Positions 47,099 through 59,419 are shown, counted from the stretch's first letter. The stretch: DNA of 64,000 nucleotides from Lepeophtheirus salmonis (GCF_016086655.4 NC_052137.2:33562007-33626006); one strand, 5' to 3'. Notes: generated by a model not told the origin, from the letters alone. A program made the numbers and translations.

Positions 47099-49041
47099 TG
47101 TGACTATATCCAAGGCATATAACAAACAATAATGTTTGGATACTTATATCAATAAGTACATAATTTTGAAACTCCCCATTTCCAGGCCATCAGTGTTTGA
47201 TTAAATCCTGTTTTTACAGATCAACGATGACTTTTTTAACTCATAATATGTATCCTTATTGCTTGAAAAGCAATTTGAAATTTAAAAAGTAAGAGAACAA
47301 AAAAAGGTGGCGCCAAATTACAATGGATATCAATAAAAAGAACAAATCATCATATAAATTCTTCAATCTTATGACGTTGATACCAAAGAGAAGGGGGAAA
47401 AGCTGACTTTATTCTGATTTTTTACTTTTTGTTTCTTCTATGCGAAGTATCTTATAATTATATTCAGATTTGACTGAACATAAATGTCATGCATGTTTTT
47501 CCCTAATTCCATATGAGCTTTCATCGCAGAAATCGTCAAATTATGGTAATGTACGGACATTTTTTCCCTAATACTTTGTCGATTTGACATGCAATGAATA
47601 TTGAATAATGATTTTAAGTGTATTGAGATATGTTGCTACAACAGATTACAAAGATGTAATGACGAACTACAGGTACTAAAAAAAACCTATTCCTTTTAAA
47701 GTTATCCACAGGTATTCTCACGGGAGAACACGTGTGTTTCTGAGCATTTTCAGCTTCAAGGACAAGAAGCTTAAAACTGATAAAATTCATGGGATATATA
47801 TTTTTTGGGAGGCTGATTCAGTAAATCGAATAAAAATCACGAAATAAAAAATTCTTAAGATTTTTTAGGAGATACTATTTGAGTTATTTGAGCATGAGTC
47901 CAATGTCTCTCCAGCAGTTTTATGATCTCATAACAAAATTTGAACACTTAAGTTTTTCTGTTGAAAATCTAGAAGTGTTCTTTTGCGGAAAAACAATATG
48001 CAAGTTTTTTTGGGGCGTCCATATTTTAACTAAACAAACTTTGGTAAAAAATAAAAAAATGATTTTTTTCTGGTTTTTTTTCTTGAATTAGGAATCCAAA
48101 TTCTAAATCTGTATGAAAAGTTGCCCACAGAAAACTTTTTTCATGCAAAAATATTAAAAAAAAAAAAATCCGGTTTATTACAATGCTCGGCGCAAAGTTC
48201 GATAATTAACCTGAACCCGCTCCGTATTTACCAGGATTAGTCCCGTAAAACCACTTGCTTGGGTCAGAACATCGTTACTGTCATTTAACAAAAAAAAAAA
48301 AAAAAAAACTTTCCCATGTTTACTAAAGCTCAAAAGTTGAGTTTTTCCTGGAAAGTGAATGGTGCAAAACAGTTCCAACGAATTTCAATTTTTCAAATAC
48401 AGATTCTGAATCAGTAACCAAAAAAAACAACAGAAGTTTTCATAAAAGTCCACCCTGTTTGAAATTCCCGGTATAATCCCTAGCTACATTACAAATTTCC
48501 ATCAAGATTTCTAAAGGATTTGTTTCCCCTGTCATTTCCTTGATAAGTTTTGGTCATAGAGAGGGAAATGGGCCCTTTCACTCCCTTCATATATATTCAG
48601 AAATTCATCAGTACCCCAAAATAAAAAATAAAAAAGGAAAGGAATCTCTGTGTGAGTTCTTTTATTCCTCTTTTCATCATTTATATATTTGTATGAGTAT
48701 GTAAATCTTGTGTTCAAATAAAATTAAATTAAATAGTGAAATAAAGACGGGAGCTAGCAAATAGTTAAATTGTTTTTTATGTGTACTTTCATATATGTAA
48801 AAGAAATATGTATGGTTAATGGTTCTATATCACACCAAAAACACACACTAGGAAATAGAAGATTCCATTGTTGACTAATGGGATAGATTAGACTTCATTG
48901 TTTTAGATTACTTATGTCACCATCAACTATCAGAAAAGCATTATTTTGAGGCAAATATGAGTACATAACATCACAAATATTGTTTTTGGAAGAAGCTTAC
49001 AATTTATTTATTTTATATAAATAATGAAAGCATTGGTTTTA
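47099..49041. other. AT-rich non-coding sequence
   Basis: Several 60-70 codon frames (47879-48091 plus, 48378-48178 minus, 48717-48532 minus) show no domain. A long A run lies at 48290-48308. No gene is seen. Confidence 0.4.
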
Positions 49042-49043
49042 TA

Positions 49044-50098
49044 CCGGGTGCATAATTGAAAACTATACATTTTTAATATAGAACTTGATCAATATTTGTT
49101 TTGGAAAATAAGGGAGCTACATTAACTAAACTTGTCACATATATTTTCTCCTTTGGTAATTTCGCCTCTAAGAGATTTTGCCGCATGGCATATTCACCAC
49201 CGTTTTTATATTATAGTTTCGTACTTTACCTTGTGTCTTTACAGTTGAAATATTATTTTATTCCTATCGATAGAGTTCTGACATTTCTTCAAGCATGAAA
49301 TAAGATCATGACTATGAGTAAGGTGGCACTAGTCAATCACTTCTTTTTCAGTAGACTCATTCTCCCGAATCCGTTACTCCTTTAACTGATACCTAACCAC
49401 TATTACTTCTTTATTTCTCACTATTTTCCGTTTTTCTTCTTCTCAGATCTATAACTGAGATACAACATTAAAAACTAGAAGCAAAGTTTAAAACTTCTAT
49501 ATAAAGCATAAGAAGACAGCGAATATGGCATGCGGCAAAAACTCTATGAGGCTAAAATGTTCACGGCGAAATGGCAGTTCACAGATAGTAATATAAGTGG
49601 GGAGTATGGGGTTCCAATGCTCATCGACGTAAACCTTCAGAGAGATTCGGTGCCGTTGTTCGTCAAATTCTGTACTTTACACAAGACCGAAAGGAAAAGA
49701 CGAGAGGATTGGCATCTGTCAATTATGGTGACCTTATTATTTTCTGCAAAATAGAATGTTGGTCTCAAAAGGACTGTGTAAGCTTTGGTATGTGTACCGG
49801 GGTACTATCTTATCCGATGCTAGTCTCGCTACCAATATCGTCATTAATTCCCTTCTAGACGTTGTAAATTGTCTACCCGCTTGCATAAGTAAAGTTTCGA
49901 ATCTCTATTGTTGTGTGTTCCACGCAAAGTAGAGACGCAATCTCAATTATTTTGTCTCTTTGTGAGGCCATTTTCAGATTGACTGTGTTCTTTTTTTTTT
50001 GGAGGAAGAGGGGATCGGGGTCAATACACACAGTTTCTCACATGATGTTTGCCTTATTCATCAGGTGAAACGTGACCAGATTTAATCTACGCACCCGG
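49044..50098 (-). mobile_element. Deleted mariner of the CCGGGTGC family, TA-flanked
   Basis: The left end is TA then ccgggtgcataattgaaaac; the right end is ctacgcacccgg then TA (50099-50100). The transposase relic runs on the minus strand from the ATG at 49971: MASQRDKIIEIASLLCVEHT, then IEIRNFTYASG, a stop, TIYNV, a stop, and K, the DNA-binding helices. It passes without the catalytic middle to LKVYVDEHWNPILPTYITIC and FRREHF (about 49640-49575), the C-terminal helices. The same join is seen in the copy at 39976. An inverted pair of about 40 bp (49157-49199 and 49521-49559) encloses a 320-bp insert containing sequence like 5995-6120. The plus frame 49530-49754 is the shadow of this gene. 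Confidence 0.75.
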
Positions 50099-50100
50099 TA

Positions 50101-51429
50101 GGTTGGGAAATCCTATTCAGTCGTCCTTCGTGTTTATAGTATTTTTTTTACTTTTCATTAATAATTATTATTAATGATTTGTGAGAGTATACCTAGAAAA
50201 ACATGAATGCAAAAACTATTAAGTATTCACTTCATTAATCTTCATTGACCTCACAAACCATTTTGATGATTATTTATGAGGGAAGAGGGAAAAAAGAATA
50301 TCATTCCTTTAGTAGTTGTAGTAGTTAAATCAATTTGCATTCAGTAGACGGATAAATATGTCATATAAATAACTCATATTATTTTAAAAATATGTAAGAA
50401 CATATTTGTAGAAGAAAGTAGTCCCATCGTTTTGAAGTCGTTCTTTTTTACAAAGTAGTTTATTACGGGGAAAAAGGGGAAAAACTTGTATAATTTATGA
50501 GGTTCAAGGATCACAAAATTATAAATTTGATAGGAAATTTATATTTATATATTTTGGTATATGGTTGTGCTCCTAGACAATTTGAGATCCATTTAATATG
50601 TCTCATACGTACATATATGTAGGTATACGTTAGCAATAACTCTGAATGAATGTTCAGAGATCAAAGTGGATGTAAAGGGGGATCCTTTTAATAAACATCT
50701 GCACCTTTTCTATTCTCTTTTATCCTGAATATCTTTTGTCTGTTTTTACATTCACGTAGGTAAACACAAAAGTAGAATTGAATCCTAGATTAATTACTAG
50801 TGATGCTAATCAGCTACATTTTTTAGCTTCCTCCTTTCTTTTTGGAGCTGGTAAATTGGAGAGTTAATTTTCTTTTTCTAAGCTCTTGTCACTATTATTT
50901 CATTCCTGAGGAGTTAACTTCCTTTTCTAAAGGGTTTTTTTTTCATTAAAAGCGCTTCAACTTTTTGTTATAAGTTAAACAAAAACGTTTAAAGATTTAG
51001 ACGAATTAATTTTTTCAGTACACAATATAAACATACACATTTATTTCGAATATCCTTAAGAGGGAACTCATTAAAAGTATTTCCTTTCTGAATTGGGCCG
51101 ATGTGGTTGTTCTTTGCGACACAAGATCAATTAGAAAGGATTATTATGGTTTTAAGGAGCGATACATTCTGTTTAATCTTTAGTAGGCAGCACTAAAAGA
51201 AACGTTGCATATTGGTAAAAGAAAACTTGTCACCTTTCATGAGGTATGCGCATCTGTGTGCTAATCTATGCTACATAACCATACAACAATGTGGCTTCAA
51301 TTTATATATCTCTTTCGGAGTATATGGCCCTAATGAACAAAATTAAGAATTATATTTTAATGTTCTTTTCTAAAAGGTTTTTTTCTACAACCAATCATGC
51401 GTCATCTTATTAGTCTCAAGTTTTTGAGT
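50101..51429. other. AT-rich non-coding sequence
   Basis: No gene or repeat unit is recognised. Confidence 0.4.
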
Positions 51430-52062
51430 TTTCTTCTTTGTGATGTTCAATGGACTCTACAGAATGCTCAACATTACAGATTCCCGAGTCTTTGCAATAC
51501 ATTCCCAGTGTTAGGACTGTAGGGGATCTTGGAAAATGTAACGGACTTTTGGCTAAGATGCAGTATAAGAAAATTGTTTTTGATATGAAGATGAACCTCA
51601 ATAAACTACAACTGAAAAAAGAATGTACCTTCAGAAATGTTCTTTCCTTTTTGAGAGTATCCTTTCTAAAGTCTTTGTGGAAAAGAATTAAAATCTAATT
51701 AATTGAGAGTGTTGGGAGACGAAGAGGTCTGAATGTAGCTGGAAAGCAAATTCGTCCAACCCCATTTTTTAAACCCTCTGAAAAGTGGTTTACTTACAGA
51801 GTCTGTTCAGGTACACTTGAAGTGACTTCTATTATGAAACCAGAAGAGCAGTATTTTTTCTGTAAGTTAGATGAGGAGACCACATTTCACATTTTATTTA
51901 ACTTCAAAGCTCACCGGGCAGCTTTTAAAATCGATGTGAAATCATCTTTTGGAGGGAAAATACTGAGGGACTACTTTTTCGCTCTAACGTCCCCAAAAAA
52001 GATCGATCCTACGTCATGTCGGTATAACGAAAGTTCAATATTACCTTTATTCACTTAAAGCT
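51430..52062 (+). pseudogene. Non-LTR retrotransposon pol, C-terminal fragment
   Basis: Two plus frames (51450-51698 and 51822-52058) together with the bases between them read like the end of an L1-like polymerase. The second contains WFTYRVCSGTLEVTSIMKPE upstream of its ATG, then FCKLDEETTFHILFNFKAHR. This resembles the zinc-binding motif C-x2-C-x(6-8)-H-x4-C that follows many non-LTR reverse transcriptases, here with the second and last cysteines lost. No reverse-transcriptase core is attached. Such proteins copy element RNA into DNA at a nicked chromosome. The call rests on one motif and on the context of further pol fragments at 54065, 57625 and 59420. Confidence 0.55.
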
Positions 52063-52329
52063 TAAAGCAATTAATAACACCACAAATGATCCGGTGGAAA
52101 GTATTGTTAAAATCTATATATGATTGTTATACCTTGTCTTAAAAAAAATAGAATAAGGTTTTAGTTTATATTTGATTGTTTTATATGATTTTTTTTATCA
52201 CCACGTATTTATTAAGTCTTAGCGACTATTCTTTAGTTTTTAGATTGCTTCTTTGTTAGTGTTGTACTGAAATATGTGGTAATTTTTGATTGATCAAATA
52301 ATACATTTGGTCAAATAAATTATTTACAA

Positions 52330-52975
52330 AAATAATTCTGCAACTAGACTCACTTCGATTTCTCTATCTTTACTAACACAACCAGGTTTATAGAAATCCA
52401 ATTGCTAAACCCTATTTCACTACTTTTTCCAATAAATTGACCAATATTGCAGCAATTTTGTGTTCGATATTTTCTCGGAGCTCTTCTAATGTCGCCGGCT
52501 TATTCGTGTTGACTAATAACTTCACGTGACCCCAAATAAAATAATATAAAGACATAAAATTGCACGATTGAGACGGGCAACCAACTCGTCAATTTCCGTA
52601 AATAACGTTCTCAACAAATTTGTATTGCGATAAACAGATTGTAACTTTGCTGTACAAGACATGTTTTCCAAGGTCATACCTTGCAATAAGGGCTAAAAAA
52701 ATTCGTTCTTATGGTGCAATAACGGTTTTCATTTACAGTAAGGTGAAGATTATCATCATCAATGAAAAAACATGGCCGAATGGTCCTTCCAGCATGAAAT
52801 CCCCATTAAAAAGTAATTTTTTGGGATGCAATGACGTCTCTTGAAGCACATATGGATTGCTTCTGACCAATAACGCATATTTTGCTTATTAACAAAGCCA
52901 TTGAAACAAAAATGAGATTTATCACTCAAGATGATTTTGTGATCAAAATCCGCTATATTTTATTACGGTTATATT
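52330..52975 (-). pseudogene. Mariner-type transposase, catalytic region (SDEAHF family)
   Basis: From about 52960 the minus strand reads ILSDKSHFCFNGFVNKQNMR and YWSEA, matching ILSDEAHFxLNGxVNKQNxRYW of a widespread insect and crustacean Tc1/mariner branch; the first catalytic aspartate is present. With frame changes it continues IRPCFFIDDDNLHLTVNENR and YCTIRTNFF (families: GPYFFE-D---TVNGxRYRxMxxxFF). The QQDGA motif of the second aspartate is destroyed. LLRTLFTEIDELVARLNRA follows, and then a degenerate end with LDFYKPGC. Several stops and shifts make it inactive. The two plus frames over this region are shadows. Confidence 0.8.
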
Positions 52976-54064
52976 GATAATAAATAAGGATAATTTGCAA
53001 TTGCGGATCAATTGTATACTGCTCCATGATGAAATACATACTAATGAAGTTTCTAAATGTCAAAGGAAGAAAAAAAATATAACAAAATGAACTTCCTCTG
53101 GTTTTGTGTATCGTTTTAATTATGTAGACTTCAACCTTAGATTATAAAAGGTGGGGAGAGGGAAATAGGAAAAAAATATAATTAGTACTGTTTTGTCTTG
53201 TTTTCTATTTCGTATTTTGTCCATGTCAGATATTTTTAGTGGTTGCACTAGCTAAAAAGCTAAGTTTTGTTTTATTATTGAATTATATTTTTTGGTTTTT
53301 GGCATCATTAATATGAAAAAATGGCGGTTAGGCTAAAAAGAAAATGTACCGTGGTCCACTCACTCAAAAAGTGACTTTGGTGTCAGTTATTATTATTCTC
53401 ATCATTATCTAAATTGAGATTTGGGTCATTTCAAACCAATTTGCAATGGGCCTTGTAATAGTTTAAGCTGATAACTGAACAATATAGTATAGTTATCAAA
53501 CGTTAAAATTGAACAAATAAAGTGTACGGATGAGCGGTTTGGTTGGGCTATTATATAATATACGATACTCTTCAACTTTGCTGTTAGAGTACATTATGTA
53601 TTGATTTTTAATTTTATTTTATTTTTAAATACAGAGCTAAACATAGATTTGTTATTTTTATGTTTTTTTAATTCCTAATTTTCTTAGCAGGGTCGTGCAC
53701 TTGAATTGGAACAAACTTGACCTTATCCAGATCCAAAGCAAATGCACTGTGACGAATCTTTTTGAATCGATACATAGTATATAAATTTTCAATGTGACTT
53801 CAACGGGCCTCAATCACTCCCTCAAATATCCCAAGAACTAAACATTTTAATTCCTATAGAAAAATATATACCTAACATAAACAGTCCCAGAATTGATAAT
53901 ATTGATTTTACTGTCAAGTTATGGTTTCAGCATTAGTGGGTATTTGAATATACAAACTAAATAAAAAGTTTGCATTGTTTGTCCTAGATTTTCATTTTTC
54001 GCTTTGTTGCACTTTTTAAAGGAAAATACTCATAATAAAAAATTTCTGAATTTCAAAAATGAAA
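52976..54064. other. AT-rich non-coding sequence
   Basis: No gene is recognised between the mariner and the next retrotransposon fragment. Confidence 0.4.
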
Positions 54065-55480
54065 CTTTATAGAAAAGAAAGGATATCTGCCAGAATCTAT
54101 AACCAAGGGAAGAATTGTTCTGATACCCAAAAATGGCAATGGGTTAAACCTTGATAATTTGAGGGAAATCACTGTACTAAATGCAAGATACAGGATACTT
54201 TCAGGGGTGATTGAAATTCAGATTGAACCTACGAAAATCGTATTCTAAATAACCAAATAAGCCCAGAACACAAAGGGTTCTGAAACGAAGAAAAATATCT
54301 GACATTTATCGGTTTATTTAAACAATTATTCAATCATTGGTTAGGAAAAGCGTCTCGGAGCCATTATTGCGATACATTTTTTTAAAAGAGTTCGATTCCC
54401 TTTTTAACCCTAACATTTTGAAATCGCTGAAGAAACCTACTATCAAGCCGTTCTTTAACCCAATCACGGCACTAATATCTACAAGATCCTCGACAGTGAC
54501 TGTCGGAAATAAAGAGAGGAAGACCAATTTGCTTGAGTATCATTTGTTAGCGAGGTTTTTCTTCAGCCACCAACTCTTTGTAGCTGCAATAGAAGAGTTA
54601 AGAACCACCATAACAAAAAAATGTTTAGAATATTTAGTCATTCTCCCGACTGGCTTATGGCATCTGAGAACAGGTTTGTAAATTTTAAATTGTTCTATCA
54701 AAGAATTGATAACAGTTTTGGACTTAAAATGGGTGGTGGCTATTGTCCCTCATAATTAAATTGGGTGGAACTAAAAACGAAATGGAATAATTTTATCAAA
54801 GACTTGCACAATTTTAGCATTTAAAAATTAGACCTTTACAACACTTTCTTTTTTGATGATGTATGGTATAAGGCCATCTCTTTGCCTTTATTGGCGGAGG
54901 GTGCCATATTAGAGAAAGTTTTTAGTTGTGGAATCTTTTTCATCAGAATTACTAGTCAGTATTTAAAAAACCAAAAAATCGATTGGGTGGTGGGTTCAAA
55001 TCTTTTATAGATATAACCACAAAAATTCGTTTAATAGTTTTGGTTCATATATAGAAGAATCCCAACACGGAGTGGAGATATATGATAACGTCAAGTTCGA
55101 ACTATGAATATTTTATGCATAGAACAGATCTTACAAATGGAATTATGGAAGACTTTTTCCCTTCGCTTACTCTAAGAAAAATGGTTCTTTGGTTACCGAC
55201 TCCAACTTATGATTATGGAACGACAGTGGATATTGTTAGTTAGAATCTTTTTTTTAAGAACTCATGTGGAATGGGAGGAACTCACAAAAAAAATCAGCTA
55301 GCAATACATGAGTTTGGTGTTACCTCTGTTTTTTGTTTTTTTTTACTGGGAAGTTTAATTTACTTTTCATAAAACATGCCAAACTACTCAAATGAAGAGT
55401 CGGCATTGTCAAGGTATAATAGCTGGATTAGGGAATGAAATCCAACTAGTAATTGGATGCAAAATATTATGTCATCCACG
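54065..55480 (+). pseudogene. Non-LTR retrotransposon reverse-transcriptase pseudogene
   Basis: The frame from about 54081 reads GYLPESITKGRIVLIPKNGN, then LDNLREITVLNARYRILSGV, the canonical start of a non-LTR reverse-transcriptase domain (KGxIVLIPKKG, LxNWRPITLLNxxYKILS). It breaks near 54245 and continues in another frame with NNQISPEHKGF (families: xxQxxFxxGR or ISPEQKGF). The catalytic YADD region is missing. Further on, a long frame (about 54640-55010, with two stops) reads FVNFKLFYQRIDNSFGLKMG, NTFFFDDVWYKAISLPLLAE and FSCGIFFIRITSQYL, fitting the C-terminal region of such polymerases. The frame at 54337-54681 plus is open for 114 codons but of unclear identity. It is a decayed, internally rearranged copy. 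Confidence 0.75.
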
Positions 55481-56212
55481 TCCCGAATAGCTGATTGAAA
55501 AAAATTCACAGCTCAATTTCAAATATACTATTACATATTTATGGTTTACTGACTTTAATGGCTTGTTTGATATTTATATATTTCTATGTTGACAGGAATT
55601 GATATGAAAATTGATATATGTCCTATTGTTTTATTTAATAAATTTTTATTTAGTTAATATTTTATGTATATTTTGAAGTTGAGATGCCAATATTTTTAAA
55701 TTTGATTTATGAATATTTATATTTGAAAGCCTGAATCTGGTGAAGGAATTTTAAAGCATATTGTTAAATTATATTTCTTCAAATCACTAGAAAATTTTAC
55801 ATAATTCTTATATATTATTTGCTATCCATATATGGGTATTAAAAAAATGAGTATATTCAAAAAAATGTACAAATACTATAACGATAACTTGACTGTAAAA
55901 TCAATATTGCCAACTGGGAGAGCGCATGTTACCATTTTAAATCGTTAGTATTACTGAGATTATATTCTATTTCAACTCTTACTTATCAATATTTGCATTT
56001 ATAATTGTTTTATGAAGTAAAAACGATCGTAACCATTTTGCTTCATATAGAAAAGTTTTAATCTTCCATAAAGAGTCTTAGAGTTGGTTTACATTACCCA
56101 ATCTGGATCAACTGCACTAATTTGGAAATATCGCGTAACAGGGGATTAGAAGGCACTATTAATTGTACCTATGGAGTTATCGGCGTTCAAAGAATTTTCA
56201 AATTAGCAAACA
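55481..56212. other. AT-rich non-coding sequence
   Basis: No gene or repeat is recognised. Confidence 0.4.
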
Positions 56213-56560
56213 CTACTTGATGAGAAATTGTGTTTTTCTATCTCGACAACTGACCAAAAATGAAAATAAATTGAAGTTTATGTCATTAGTCGCATAACCG
56301 CTAGACAAAACCCAATTCTTTGGGACATCTAATGTACTTTTTCTATGTAAAATTTTTATCATGTTATATGCAAGCAATTCAAAGTTAAATGATGTCGGTA
56401 CACATGAATGTTGTATAGCTCCTGGTTTTTCCCAAAAGAGCAAAACAAAAACACCTTTGATCATGATCGTAGTGATCAGATGTTGTTTCATTTCGTGCAG
56501 AACTATGGCAGATGTTGATTTATCATGAAGTGGATTAAGCATTTTTTTCCATACGTACAA
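56213..56560 (-). pseudogene. Unidentified 115-codon frame, possibly transposase-derived
   Basis: This is the longest uninterrupted frame in the window. It reads HEMKQHLITTIMIKGVFVLL, FWEKPGA, FELLAYNMIKILHRK, and DVPKNWVLSSGYATNDINF. The order 'IMIKG, then W-x-x-P, then a helix, then a G/D-x-x-x-N-D end' faintly recalls the RNase H-like domain of P-element/THAP9-type transposases, but no catalytic residue can be assigned. No flanking THAP finger or terminal repeats were found. It may equally be unrelated. I do not assign a function. Confidence 0.3.
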
Positions 56561-57624
56561 AATGAAAACAATAATAAAAAAGAGTCATAAAACAATGGCG
56601 GATCGATGTTTGTCTTTTGCTAAAGGTATGTAGATACTCAATCCTTATATTAATGTAATTGAAAGAGGAAATTAATTTAGATAATGGGCTTTGCATGTCT
56701 CCATGTGAGTGTGTGTGTGAGATTAAATATATACGTGTTGAAAAAAGACACAAATAAACCCCAAATTGTAGAGTGTCTCTTCAAATCTGATAAAATAATT
56801 AGTTAATCATTCGTTAAAATTAGTTTTTCTTTTATAACTTAATCATACTTATTCTTTTCTTCTTTAGAATCGAAAAATCCAGTGTTTTTTTATATAAATT
56901 TATTTTGTTAAAAGATGTGTATGAAATACAGGTAGTCTTTCGATTACGAGCAATATCTGTGTTAGAGAATATTCCATTCATAGTGGTGGCCAGGGGGTGG
57001 ATGGAGGGATATTGTCCCCTCCCTAAATTAAGCATTCTTTTTTTTTCATCCCGATGTTCCAGCCACCTTTACAAAAAGATTTAAGTATTACAGAAGAAAA
57101 ACAAAACAAATGAACTTAATAATTAATAGGAAATATGATAGCTTTAAATGATAAAAGAGGCGTTCACACGTTGGTGCTTCTTCTGAAATTCTTTGAAGGA
57201 AATTATTGCTTTTTAAGAAGCCTTGTAAAATTGAGTTGTCAAGTAGGAAAATATCAAATTGATATGAGGTAAAAAGCCAGACGACATTTCAGCTCCTCTA
57301 AAGGCCTTGTGCATCCATCCATTTTATTAATCATTATTGATTTTTTAATTTAAACAAATAAATTTCTTGCTATAACCGCCTCCCTGCCTCCTTCCATAGG
57401 TCCAAAAAGGAAATTTAATTCATTTTCCCTTAATTTTAATTTCGCAAGGATCTTCGATGCAAGATGCGTTAAGCCTTTGTCATTTCACACGACGTAAAAA
57501 TATGAAGTTACGTGTCGATTTCACCAAATTTAAAAGAGCACAGCCTTTCCTCTTTGGTTTTTCCAATTAAATTATTGCATAAAAGTTTCTTGCAGTTTAT
57601 ATGAGCTTGTAAGTTACCTACTAT
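56561..57624. other. AT-rich non-coding sequence
   Basis: Short frames (56753-56535 and 57035-56832 minus) show no domain. No gene is seen. Confidence 0.4.
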
Positions 57625-58840
57625 GTCTTAAATACTTTTGAAGGATCGAAAAATATTTAAGCTTTTTTCCTTTCCGTCTTTCTCCTTCAGTCCTGTGCAG
57701 TGCAATTTAAATAACAGACATGAGACAGTCTTATTATTGTAAAATCTATTAAACTTTAAGAATAAAAATATCTCAGCCTTTGCTACAGCTCTTGGAAGGA
57801 AGATATTAAAAGATGTTGTCGATTTCTTTAATTTTAAATATGGATATTCAGCTTGTTTAGCATTTTTGCAATTTGATAGACTAGGATTAGACACGTCTTC
57901 CTTTAATTCGCCCACAAGATCCTCATCTTTGATGATTCCTTAAATTATTGCCTTCCTTTGAATTACTGCCCTCTCCTCTGCTCCTAGGCTCTTTCTTCCT
58001 CTCCTCTTTGCCAAAATCTTCTCCACCCTCACAAAGAAAGGGGGGTCGTCTTCATGCGCTTTTTGGTCCATAAAAGGGTTTCTTCCGAAGTACAGAATGC
58101 CCTACTCTTCCAATCCGGACGATAAAAAATTGTTCTCAGAACCAAATAAAATTAGTCGAAAATCATGTTTGTTTTTAAAAAATTTCATCCAAAGCCTTCC
58201 TTTCGTAAAATTCGTAGAAGCATTTTTAAAAAAGAATTGAGCCCAAAACTGCCAATATTTTTAGGAAGTTCCAATTTTGTAATATTTTCTCTAGTAAATA
58301 AAAATTTTCTTATACTTTGGAAACTTTTCCCAATACTAAAGATATATTTCCAGTCTCCAGTTAGGTAGTATATATACTTAGAGTTCACATAATAGTTCCT
58401 CCAGCAGACCCTCCATACCCTCTTGGAGAAGTTCATATTGGCAGCTTTGAAAATTTTTGCGTTGAATTCAATCTTTCTCTTTCCATTAAATATTTCGTGT
58501 GTGTTCCTAGACTTGAGAATATTATAACCAAATGTTTTATATGGACGACGACCTCACATCCAGCCATGGATTTCAAATTACACTTATTGGAACCAATATC
58601 AAGGATTTTTGTCTTATCTTTATTGAAATCAAGACCAGATATCTTTTTAAAACGTTCAGAAAGCCTTAGGCATAGCCTTGCTGTATTCTTCAGTTCCTCT
58701 TCTGAAGCGCCTTCTAAAAAAATATAGTTGTGATCTGCGTAAAATTAACATGAGACTTTCTTATCTCCAAAATTGATTCCAAACATTTGATTGTTTTTTA
58801 AGGAATTCTTGCTTATTACTCGAATTATTTTTTGGTTAGA
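57625..58840 (-). pseudogene. Non-LTR retrotransposon pol: reverse-transcriptase palm to C-terminal region
   Basis: The minus strand from about 58820 reads MFGINFGDKKVSC, a TAA, then FYADHNYIFLEGASEEELKN, the catalytic YADD box with the second aspartate changed to histidine. It continues LCLRLSERFKKISGLDFNKD and KTKILDIGSNKCNLKSMAGC, typical of the region after the box in L1-like elements (LKxNxxKTKIL), then HIKHLVIIFSSLG. After a one-base shift, NMNFSKRVWRVC and KLELPKNIGSFGLNSFLKM (families: LPKxxGGLGL) follow, to 58185. A second long frame from 58140 to 57628, with two stops, reads LVGELKEDVSNPSLS and RAVAKAEIFLFLKFNRFYNN and is probably the continuing C-terminal part. The element would reverse-transcribe its RNA at the target. 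It is 5'-truncated and dead. Confidence 0.8.
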
Positions 58841-58869
58841 ATAAAAAAAGTTGATGCAAAATAGGGGTA

Positions 58870-59115
58870 AATATTTTCTCATTCCGGTAAATTATACAGC
58901 AGAACAAAAAAATTTATATTTAATTTTTGTTTTTTTAATTTAATTTTTTGTGAAAAAATATAGGATTTTGAAAAAAATTAACTTTTTAGTGACAATTTTT
59001 TTTTTCTTTGAAAAAATTTAATTATTGAAATTTTTTCTAGCATTTTATTTCCAAAAATTTTAATTTTTCAAATTTTTTTCTAAAAATATAATATTTAAAA
59101 AAAATATTCCTACAA
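58870..59115 (+). repeat. AT-rich array, copy 4
   Basis: Units mix tttaattttttgtgaaaaa, ttgaaaaaaattaactttt and attgaaattttttc blocks, degenerate forms of the unit seen at 16740. The agctgtgg word is missing here. Confidence 0.45.
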
Positions 59116-59419
59116 ATTTAATTCCCCAAACCAGAAAATATGTATATATATAATCATACGCATGCACCTGATTCAGACATAAGTTAATATTCATTCCGTT
59201 TAGCCAAACAAACTTCCCTTTTACTCACTTTCCTGAACCAATAGAAGTTAAGAGACTGGCACTGTTTTACATACACACCCACCCCCCATTGTCTGTTTTT
59301 TGTCTCCAAGGGGAATCTTGGGATTGAAATCGGTAATGATGAATCCGTTCAAAAACATAAGAGATAAGTGAATGAAATTTCGTCTTGCCCCATCTACAGT
59401 ATTTACGAATGAGTCTAAT
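59116..59419. other. Non-coding sequence
   Basis: The minus frame 59479-59267 crosses this stretch and is judged a shadow of the adjacent plus-strand remnant. Nothing else is recognised. Confidence 0.35.

Noticed and set aside
47879..48378. Overlapping 66-70 codon frames as a small gene
   Set aside because: Both strands are open over A- and T-runs; there is no domain and the composition is low-complexity.
51416..51601. Minus-strand 61-codon frame
   Set aside because: Antisense to the pol C-terminal fragment that has a zinc-binding motif on the plus strand.
54330..54527. Minus-strand 65-codon frame
   Set aside because: Antisense to the non-LTR polymerase remnant.
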